Shown here in pieces: positions 44,824 through 51,782 of a stretch of DNA of 64,000 nucleotides. The DNA comes from Sphingorhabdus_B arenilitoris (GTDB lineage Bacteria > Pseudomonadota > Alphaproteobacteria > Sphingomonadales > Sphingomonadaceae): NCBI RefSeq assembly GCF_042651485.1, contig NZ_JBHSDH010000012.1, positions 1 to 64,000 of the forward strand, given 5' to 3'. Made by a program: the position numbers and the translations under genes. The notes under the pieces are model-generated. The model made no database searches, was not told the origin of the DNA, and saw only the letters and a list, made by a program, of their open reading frames with translations. Within the stretch, counting starts at the first letter, position 1, and each line of letters opens with the position of its first letter.

Positions 44824-46125
44824 AGCTGGACACCCGCAATAACTATCATTTTGTCGGCGTGAAGGATGGGGTGGCTGCGTAGGCCAGCAGAAGCCCGTTA
44901 TTGAAGGGCTATTCGGAGGTCTTTTGGCTCTTTTTTGCTTTTCGGGAACGCTTTACCGGATTTCAGGCGTAGTTACCCCGGTGCTGCCCTTCTTTCATGG
45001 AAGATCAGGCGGTCGAAGTTGTAGGCGAGGTTGGCAAGTGTCATTTTCGCCTGCGCCCGGGCAAGACCAATAGTGCGGATGTAGAGGCCAAAGCGGCATT
45101 TCTGGTGTGCAAAGACATGCTCTACTTTTGCCCTGATAGCAGATTTTGCCGCATTGGCCCGGGATGTATGTTCGGGCATGGGCTTGCCCTGCGGCTTCTT
45201 GCGGTGGATGCGGCTTTTGAGCATATGTTGCGTTAGCCAGCCCTCATTCTTCTTTGAGCGATAGGCGCTGTCGGCCCAGACATCGCTGGCTGTGTTGTTT
45301 GTGTCGATGACATGCCTCAACTGCCGTCCGTCGCTATGCGCCGCCGAGGTCACCGCGCCCTTACGGATAAAGCCGTAGCGCCGGTCGATGCTGATATGGC
45401 TCTTGTAACCGAACACCGGCGTTGCAATCTGCGGCAAGGGCGTGCCATCGGGCCGGTAGCGCACTTTGCCGCCCATCTTTATCGTCCAGCGGGCATCAAC
45501 ATCTTTTTGATGCGCCTTATGCGGCTTACCCCGCCATATCTGCTTTGCGCTTCTGCCTGCCTTGATCGCGGCCTTTTCGTCTTCTGTATTGCGCTGCTTG
45601 GGCGCAGGGACCAGCGTGGCATCGATGATCTGACCGCCCATCGCGAGGTAGCCCTGTGCCTGCAGCTGCTGCTCAAAGGCCTGCATCGCCTCGGCAAGTG
45701 CACCGCTTTCCATAAGCCGGCTCCTGTAATGCCGGATGGTGTTCTCGTCCGGCATCACCCCGCCAAGGTCAAAGCCGAAGAAGCGCATCCAACTTAACCG
45801 GTCGCGGATCATATATTCCATCCGCGCATCCGACAGATTATGCTGCGCCTGCACCACCAGAACCTTGAACATCGATACCGGATCAAAGGCGGGACGGCCG
45901 CCCTTCGCGCCATCCGAATAACCCAGACCCTTCACCAGCAGCCCGCGGAATATCTCAAAATCCACAGCCGCAGCGAGCACCTCCAGCGGATCACCATCAT
46001 CGCTCAACCGCTTCAAATGTTCAGACAAAGAAAACAGATTGGGCAAATGCATCGGAATATCTCCTCTGCTACCCATGAATCACATATCACCCCTCAAAGC
46101 CAGAGGTTATTGCGGGTGTCCAGCT
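44824..46125. mobile_element. Complete IS5-family insertion sequence, 1302 bp
   Basis: Perfect 20-bp terminal inverted repeats, AGCTGGACACCCGCAATAAC at 44824-44843 and its complement at 46106-46125, bracket one intact transposase gene on the minus strand. No target-site duplication is obvious next to these ends, so the exact borders may differ by a base or two. It lies 200 bp after the giant gene. Confidence 0.85.
44973..46076 (-). CDS. IS5-family transposase
   Basis: A 367-residue DDE transposase. The N-terminal DUF772-type domain (FDPVSMFKVLVVQAQHNLSD, then WMRFFGFDLGG) precedes the catalytic core: first Asp in GGQIIDATLVPAP, second Asp in DVWADSAYRSKK, and Glu in AIRAKVEHVFAHQK with the downstream Tyr/Arg region. 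Length and order match IS5 elements of sphingomonads, and no stop or frameshift interrupts it, so the element may be active. The ATG lies 30 bp inside the right inverted repeat. Confidence 0.92.
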   Translation of the reverse strand: MGSRGDIPMHLPNLFSLSEHLKRLSDDGDPLEVLAAAVDFEIFRGLLVKGLGYSDGAKGGRPAFDPVSMFKVLVVQAQHNLSDARMEYMIRDRLSWMRFFGFDLGGVMPDENTIRHYRSRLMESGALAEAMQAFEQQLQAQGYLAMGGQIIDATLVPAPKQRNTEDEKAAIKAGRSAKQIWRGKPHKAHQKDVDARWTIKMGGKVRYRPDGTPLPQIATPVFGYKSHISIDRRYGFIRKGAVTSAAHSDGRQLRHVIDTNNTASDVWADSAYRSKKNEGWLTQHMLKSRIHRKKPQGKPMPEHTSRANAAKSAIRAKVEHVFAHQKCRFGLYIRTIGLARAQAKMTLANLAYNFDRLIFHERRAAPG

Positions 46126-46622
46126 TGACGTCAGGTCGCCGGACTGCACGGTTACAGGGATATACGCAATGGAGAATCAAATTCCAGAACTACGAGTCAC
46201 TTTCAAATGTGCGATAGAGTCAATTTCACTGGAATCAGTAGGCTCAGTACTAGACATTCGGCATTGCGCACCTGATTTATAAAATTGCCTATTTCAGGGC
46301 TGGCTTTGATTGTTTTCCCTGAAAGCAGAGAATCCTACGCGGACATGGCAGGCAGGCTTGGTGAGCAGCAAACGACAATTTGTTGCTCGTTTGCTGCTCA
46401 CTCTTGTTGATTTGAACTGGCCTTGACGGTGAACGGCTTTCGGCGGGAATCGCTTTCCGGTACTGGTCTTTTAGGCTCAGAGACAATGGGTATTTTAGCC
46501 CTGATATATAAGCATTTCGTTCGCTATGGAGACCACAGGTCGGTCTCTCATATCCCGAAAACCGCCGCAATAGCGGGCGTCGCGGTCGGCCACTAAGTCA
46601 TTGTATATAAAAGAGAAAATGC
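46126..46622. other. 497-bp gap between IS and tRNA-Cys
   Basis: No supported gene; frames here are short and lack ribosome-binding sites. The gap holds one strong inverted repeat (46361-46401), reported separately. Confidence 0.5.
46361..46401. repeat. 15-bp perfect inverted repeat with alternative pairing
   Basis: GTGAGCAGCAAACGA (46361-46375) pairs perfectly with 46387-46401 around an 11-nt loop. The loop and right arm also contain TTTGTTGCTC (46379-46388), which can pair with 46363-46372 with one mismatch, so two exclusive hairpins are possible. There is no T-run. Confidence 0.6.
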
Positions 46623-46696
46623 TGGAGGCCCGAGCCGGAATCGAACCGGCGTGCAAGGATTTGCAGTCCTCTGCGTCACCACTCCGCCATCGGGCC
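46623..46696 (-). tRNA. tRNA-Cys (anticodon GCA)
   Basis: On the minus strand the 74 bases start GGCCCGA and end TCGGGCC-T-CCA, giving a 7-bp acceptor stem and an encoded CCA. The anticodon loop reads CTGCAAA with anticodon GCA, and the T loop is GGTTCGATTCC. Cloverleaf arms are all present. tRNA genes are common integration sites, but no copy of its 3' end was found elsewhere in the window. Confidence 0.93.
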
Positions 46697-46973
46697 TCTT
46701 GCACTGCATTGATGCGGAGATGGGCCGAATAGCGGGTGATCGCGTGCATTGCAAGCCGCCAATGCGGGAGCATGCGCAAAATTTTGGTGTGTGGCGCGGA
46801 TATGACGCTTGCCGGTTAAAATAGGCGGTTTGTTTGAATCCCGCTTGGCCTTTGGCTTGCGCCTGTCTAAAAAGCCTTAGCTGTATTGCATATACAATAC
46901 GGTTATGCCATTAAGCGTGGTATTTCACCCTATAAACAGGGCCGTTGTAACAAGATTTCGATAAAGGTATCCC

Positions 46974-47627
46974 ATGTCCAGTTCCAATTTTTCCGGCGCC
47001 CGTAAAGCGATGATTGACAGCCAGCTGCGCACCAGCGGGATAAACAGCGCTTGGGTCATTGCCGCTATGGGCCGCACCGCAAGGGAAGATTTTGTCCCGG
47101 ATAGCCGCCGCGATATTGCCTATATGGACCGCACTATTCCGCTGACGAACGGGCGCGTTTTGAACCCGCCGCTGGCCACCGGTTTGATCCTGCAAGAAGC
47201 GGATATTCAGCCATCGGATAAGGTTTTGCTGATTGGCGGGGGCAGCGGATATATGGCGAAATTGCTATCTGACCATGTGGCGAGCCTTGTTGTGGTGGAA
47301 AGCGACGAAGCCTTAATGGCGCAAGCGCAGAAAAATTTGGGCAGCGCCGAAAATGTGCATTTCGTATCCGGCGATCTGGCCCAAGGTGCGGCGGATAAGG
47401 GACCATATTCAGTTATATTGATTGACGGCGGCGTCGCGCAATTGCCCGATATGTTGGTCGATCAACTTGCCGATGGCGGCCGCATTGTTGCCGGTATGAT
47501 GGACGCGAGCGTCAGCCGGATCGGATATGGCGTCAAACGCGGCGGAAAAGTTGCTCTGCAATCCTTCGCCGATTGTTCGATCGCGCCGCTCCCCGGATTT
47601 GAGCGTGCAGAGGAGTTCACATTTTGA
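46974..47627 (+). CDS. Protein-L-isoaspartate O-methyltransferase-like protein
   Basis: A 217-residue protein of the PCMT family. The N-terminal region (MIDSQLRTSGI, then VPDSRRDIAYMD) and the post-I motif PLATGLILQ are family-typical. The cofactor loop is IGGGSGYMAKLL rather than the usual GTGSGY, and the acidic SDEAL motif follows. In alphaproteobacteria this gene regularly precedes tolC, as here (4-bp overlap), and this branch may not repair isoaspartate at all. AAAGG lies upstream of the ATG. The fold call is strong; the reaction is uncertain. Confidence 0.82.
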   Translation: MSSSNFSGARKAMIDSQLRTSGINSAWVIAAMGRTAREDFVPDSRRDIAYMDRTIPLTNGRVLNPPLATGLILQEADIQPSDKVLLIGGGSGYMAKLLSDHVASLVVVESDEALMAQAQKNLGSAENVHFVSGDLAQGAADKGPYSVILIDGGVAQLPDMLVDQLADGGRIVAGMMDASVSRIGYGVKRGGKVALQSFADCSIAPLPGFERAEEFTF

Positions 47628-49120
47628 TTTCTGCTCAACGGTTTCGCACGAAGGCCTTGTTTGTAACGGCCGCATTGATTTGTGTTCCCATGTCTCCTGT
47701 TTCGGCGGAGACGTTACGTGATGCATTGGTCGCGGCTTATGAAACCAACCCGACGCTGACCGGTGCGCGGGAAGGGCAAAAAGCAACCGATGAAGGCGTG
47801 CCGCTGGCCAAGGCCAATGGCCGGCCCAATGCGTCGGTTGATGCGACTTATACGGAAAATGTTATCAATAGCGCCGGTGCCTTTGCACAGGGCCGCAGCT
47901 TCAGCGGTGTGGGTACGGTGAGCGCCCCGTTATATCAGGGCGGTGCCGTTAAAAATGCGGTTCGGGCGGCGGAGACGCGGGTGCAGGCTGGGCGTGCCGG
48001 ACTGCGCGGCGCGGAAAGCCAAATTTTCTCGGCCGTCGTCGGTGCTTATATGGACGTGATCCGCGACGAATCGGTGGTCGAACTGAACAGGGCGCAGGTC
48101 GGCGTGTTGCAGGTCAACTTGGAAGCGACCAAGGACCGGTTTGAAATTGGCGATTTGACCCGCACCGATGTCGCGCAATCCGAAGCGCGCTATGCACAGG
48201 CGCTATCGGGGCTGGAAACCGCCCGGGCAAATTTGATTCGGTCAAAAGAAATTTATATTCAGCTTGTTGGCCGCGTACCCGGTGATTTGGAAGCGCCGCC
48301 GCCGCTGCCTAATTTACCGGATAATCCGGATCAGGCGGTCGATATCGCGGTGGACAATAACCCCGACTTGATAGCGGCCCGGGAACAGAGCCAAGCGGCT
48401 CGTTTCGACCGGAAAGCTGCGGCGGCTTCGCGCTTGCCAACAGTCAGTGCGTTTAGCCAATCGACCTATAACAACGCATTGGGATCACAATCGGCGCAAG
48501 CGCAGGCCTTTCGGGACAATGCCACATTTGACAATAGCATCGGCATCCGCGCGACCATCCCGCTATATCAAGGCGGGCGACCAGCGGCGCAAATACGGCA
48601 ATCTCAGGCCCGGTTGGGGCAAGCGCAGGAGCAGGAGATCGCCGTCGAGCGTGACATTATTGCGCAAACCCGCGCCGCTTATTCCAGTTGGCAAGCGAGC
48701 CTGGAAGTGATTGCCTCGTCCCAGCGTGCCGTGGCGGCCAACGAATTATCGCTAGAGGGTGTCCGCGCGGAAAATAGCGTCGGCAACCGAACCATATTGG
48801 ACATATTGAACGCAGAGCAAGAATTGCTGAATAGCAAAGTGAATTTGGTCACTGCGCGGCGCAATGCCTATGTCGCGGGCTTTACTTTGCTCGCCGCGAT
48901 GGGCCGCGCAGAGGCGCGCGATTTGGGGCTAGAGGGCGGTGCGCTGTATGATCCGGTGCAATATTATGACAAGGTCGATGGCAGCTGGAATGATTGGTCA
49001 TCCAATCCCGACCCAGACGTAAAGGCAACCCGCACCATTGACACGCCTGCGCAAAAGGCCGAAATAGAGCCACTGGCCGACGTTGCCGCTGGATATCAAG
49101 CGCAAAAGCCAGAGGAATAA
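47624..49120 (+). CDS. tolC: TolC-family outer-membrane channel
   Basis: A 498-residue exported protein. Signal peptide residues 1-28 end VSAE. Two OEP repeats follow (ETLRDALVAAYETNPTLTGA and QAVDIAVDNNPDLIAARE), with long amphipathic helices and the family's VGNRTILDILNAEQELLNSK motif near residue 390. The start is TTG 47624, overlapping the upstream stop and preceded by GAGGAG at a good distance. It forms the trimeric outer-membrane duct for efflux pumps and type I exporters and could serve the HlyB/HlyD pair at 26476-30170, which has no channel gene of its own. Confidence 0.9.
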   Translation: MISAQRFRTKALFVTAALICVPMSPVSAETLRDALVAAYETNPTLTGAREGQKATDEGVPLAKANGRPNASVDATYTENVINSAGAFAQGRSFSGVGTVSAPLYQGGAVKNAVRAAETRVQAGRAGLRGAESQIFSAVVGAYMDVIRDESVVELNRAQVGVLQVNLEATKDRFEIGDLTRTDVAQSEARYAQALSGLETARANLIRSKEIYIQLVGRVPGDLEAPPPLPNLPDNPDQAVDIAVDNNPDLIAAREQSQAARFDRKAAAASRLPTVSAFSQSTYNNALGSQSAQAQAFRDNATFDNSIGIRATIPLYQGGRPAAQIRQSQARLGQAQEQEIAVERDIIAQTRAAYSSWQASLEVIASSQRAVAANELSLEGVRAENSVGNRTILDILNAEQELLNSKVNLVTARRNAYVAGFTLLAAMGRAEARDLGLEGGALYDPVQYYDKVDGSWNDWSSNPDPDVKATRTIDTPAQKAEIEPLADVAAGYQAQKPEE

Positions 49121-49158
49121 CGTCGGGCGGGAAACAGGATAATGGGGCGGATTGAATT

Positions 49159-49569
49159 ATGGTGAATAACCGCAATGAACCTTCGATGGATGAGATTTTA
49201 TCGACGATTAAAAAGATAATCGCCGATGAGGACCGAGCGAAAGCTGGACCGAAAGCCAAATCCCCACCGCCTGGCGCCAAACGGGATAGCGACGAAATAT
49301 TGGAATTAACTGAGGCTGAGGAAGCAGAGGCCGAGTCCTTGCTTGATGCGAATAAAGCACAAAATCTCGCGCGGAGTTTTTCCACATTGCAAACCCTGTC
49401 CGAACCGGGTGCAGCGCCGCAAATCGTGAAATCGGGTGAAACATCGTTGGAAGGTCTGGTGCGCGAAATGATGAAGCCGATGCTCAAACAATGGCTCGAC
49501 ACCAATTTGCCGGTGATTGTTGAATCGATGGTCGAACGCGAAATCGCGCGGATTACGAAAAAGGGATAG
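49159..49569 (+). CDS. popZ: PopZ-like polar organising protein (DUF2497)
   Basis: A 136-residue acidic protein. The short N-terminal helix NEPSMDEILSTIKKIIADED and the C-terminal helical block LVREMMKPMLKQWLDTNLP...VEREIARI are the two conserved ends of PopZ/DUF2497. Between them lies a proline- and acid-rich linker of about 60 residues. In Caulobacter PopZ self-assembles at the cell pole and tethers ParB. Gene order (tolC, this gene, then valS across a peptidase) is the usual alphaproteobacterial one. The symbol rests on family and context. Confidence 0.82.
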   Translation: MVNNRNEPSMDEILSTIKKIIADEDRAKAGPKAKSPPPGAKRDSDEILELTEAEEAEAESLLDANKAQNLARSFSTLQTLSEPGAAPQIVKSGETSLEGLVREMMKPMLKQWLDTNLPVIVESMVEREIARITKKG

Positions 49570-49637
49570 GTAGCTTACCTAGCTGGCGATGCGTAATTTT
49601 CTTGCGCGCGCATGAAACGCCGATTAGCTTTCGGGTT

Positions 49638-51722
49638 ATGAAAAGCTATATCTCGACATCGCTCGCCGCGCTGGCCATCGCCTCCGCTCTTTCCGCAATC
49701 CCCGCCGCCGCCCGTCCGATGACAGAGACGGATTTGGCCACGCTGAAACGGCTGGGATCGCCAACGGCATCGCCCGATGGCAAGATGATCGCTTATCAAT
49801 TGCGCGAAACTGATTTGGCGGCGAATAAGGGAAAGCTGGACCTGTATATCGTTCCCGTCACCGGCGGTGAGCCAGTGCAAATTGCATCCAAACCCGATAA
49901 AAACGAACATAGCCCGGCCTTTTCACCCGATGGCCAATATCTCTATTATCTCAGCAATGAGAGCGGGTCGGACCAGCTATGGCGCGCACCGGTCGCGGGC
50001 GGGCAGGCTGCGCAGATCAGCGATTTCAAAACCGATATTGCCGGATATAAATTGTCCCGCGACGGCCGCCGCGTTGCCATTTGGGGCGATATTGCCAAGG
50101 ACTGCCCGACCTTTGGCTGTGACAAAGATGGCGACCGGTCGAAACCCGGCCCGGGCACAGGGCGCGAATATGATGAATTATTCGTGCGTCACTGGGACGC
50201 GTGGGAAACGCCTGGAAATTACAGCCGCTTATTCGCTTTTGATATTGGCGCAGACGGCAAATTGGGCGAAAGCGGCGTGGCGATGGACCGGGGGGTGACC
50301 GGCGACACCCCAACCAAACCATTTGGCGGCGGTGAAGAGGTGGAATGGAGCCCCAGCGGTGATGGCTTAATCTTTGCTGCGCGAAAGGCCGACGCCAATG
50401 AACCGCGCTCGACCAATATCGACCTTTATGGCGGCGACGTGGCGGGCAATGACGATGTGTTTAATTTTACCGCCGATAATCAGGCAACCGATACGCTTCC
50501 CGCGGCATCGCCCGATGGCAAATATCTCGCCTACGCCGCCATGGCGCGGCCGGGATATGAGGCCGACCGGCTGGTCGTCCACTTGCTGGATATGGAAGCG
50601 GATGAGCAGCCGAAACCGATTGCCCTGACCCAGGACTGGGACCGCAGCGTCGGCAGCATCGCTTGGGCACCGGACGGCAAAAGCCTATATGTCACGGCGG
50701 ATGAAATACTCGACACGCCTTTGTTTCAAATTGACCTGAAAGGCAAAGTCACGCGTCTGACCGGGGAAGGCCATGTCAGCGCGGTCCTGCCACTGCCCGA
50801 TGGCAGCGTCGTGTACGGCATGGACAGTCTGCACGCGCCGACCGAATTGTTCCGGCGCGATAAAAAGGGTAACGTCACCCAAATTACCGACGTCAATGGC
50901 GCCGTGTTGCAGGAGATTGACCGCGTCACGGTGCAGCGTTTCAATTTCAAAGGCGCAAATGACGAAGTGGTTTGGGGTCAGATTATCAAGCCCGCGACCC
51001 GCCCCGAAGGCGGGGCACAGCTGCCTGTTGCATTCGTCGTCCATGGCGGACCGCAGGGCAGTTTCGGCAATAGCTGGTCATTCCGTTGGAACCCGAAAGT
51101 CATGTCGGCGCAAGGCTATGCCGTGGTTACCGTCGATTTCCATGGCTCCACCGGCTATGGCCAAGCCTTCACCGACAGCATAAATCAGGATTGGGGCGGA
51201 AAGCCGCTAACCGATCTTAAACTCGGCCTTGCTGCGGCGGGGCAGGTGGATACGGCGATCGACACGGCCAACGCCTGTGCGCTCGGGGCATCCTATGGCG
51301 GCTATATGATGAATTGGATTGCCGGCAATTGGAATGACGGCTTTAAATGTTTGGTGACCCACGCAGGCGTATTTGACCTGCGCGCCATGGCGTTTGAGAC
51401 AGAGGAGCTATGGTTTGACGAATGGGATCATGGCGGCCCTTGGTGGGCGCGCAAGGATGCGGAAAAATGGAATCCGGTCAATCATGTCACCAAATGGAAA
51501 ACGCCGACCTTAGTGATCCACGGCGAAAAAGATTTCCGCATCCCCTATAGCCAAAGCCTCGCCGTCTTCACCGCGTTGCAGCGGCAAGGGATACAGTCAA
51601 AGCTGCTGATCTTCCCCGATGAAAATCACTGGATATTGAAAGCACAGAATAGCATCCAATGGCACCGGACCGTCTTTGATTGGTTGGCGCAGCATTTGAA
51701 GCCGCAAGCGGACAAGGAATAA
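49638..51722 (+). CDS. Secreted S9-family (prolyl oligopeptidase-like) peptidase
   Basis: A 694-residue enzyme from ATG 49638. That start is chosen because it gives a clean signal peptide (MKSYISTSLAALAIASALSA, cleavage near AAARP); a longer frame starts at 49602. The middle is a WD40/beta-propeller built of SPDGKY-type blades (for example FSPDGQYLYYLSNES). The C-terminal alpha/beta-hydrolase has nucleophile Ser552 in GASYGGYMMNW, a VIHGEKDFRIP loop with the acid, and His664 in DENHWIL. It resembles dipeptidyl/acylaminoacyl peptidases and should act in the periplasm. No ribosome-binding site is obvious before the ATG. Confidence 0.88.
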   Translation: MKSYISTSLAALAIASALSAIPAAARPMTETDLATLKRLGSPTASPDGKMIAYQLRETDLAANKGKLDLYIVPVTGGEPVQIASKPDKNEHSPAFSPDGQYLYYLSNESGSDQLWRAPVAGGQAAQISDFKTDIAGYKLSRDGRRVAIWGDIAKDCPTFGCDKDGDRSKPGPGTGREYDELFVRHWDAWETPGNYSRLFAFDIGADGKLGESGVAMDRGVTGDTPTKPFGGGEEVEWSPSGDGLIFAARKADANEPRSTNIDLYGGDVAGNDDVFNFTADNQATDTLPAASPDGKYLAYAAMARPGYEADRLVVHLLDMEADEQPKPIALTQDWDRSVGSIAWAPDGKSLYVTADEILDTPLFQIDLKGKVTRLTGEGHVSAVLPLPDGSVVYGMDSLHAPTELFRRDKKGNVTQITDVNGAVLQEIDRVTVQRFNFKGANDEVVWGQIIKPATRPEGGAQLPVAFVVHGGPQGSFGNSWSFRWNPKVMSAQGYAVVTVDFHGSTGYGQAFTDSINQDWGGKPLTDLKLGLAAAGQVDTAIDTANACALGASYGGYMMNWIAGNWNDGFKCLVTHAGVFDLRAMAFETEELWFDEWDHGGPWWARKDAEKWNPVNHVTKWKTPTLVIHGEKDFRIPYSQSLAVFTALQRQGIQSKLLIFPDENHWILKAQNSIQWHRTVFDWLAQHLKPQADKE

Positions 51723-51734
51723 GCGCGAGCGACC

Positions 51735-51771
51735 CCGCTTTGAGACGCCCCAATGGAGCCTGCCAAAGCGG
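51735..51771. terminator. Possible terminator between convergent genes
   Basis: CCGCTTTG (51735-51742) pairs with CAAAGCGG (51764-51771) over a 21-nt loop, between the peptidase and valS stop codons, with only a short T-rich tail. Weak by itself; position supports it. Confidence 0.35.
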
Positions 51772-51782
51772 AGTTATCATTT

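Noticed and set aside
46623..46696. tRNA-Cys as the integration site of the secretion locus
   Set aside because: No second copy of the tRNA 3' end was found, and no integrase lies beside it.
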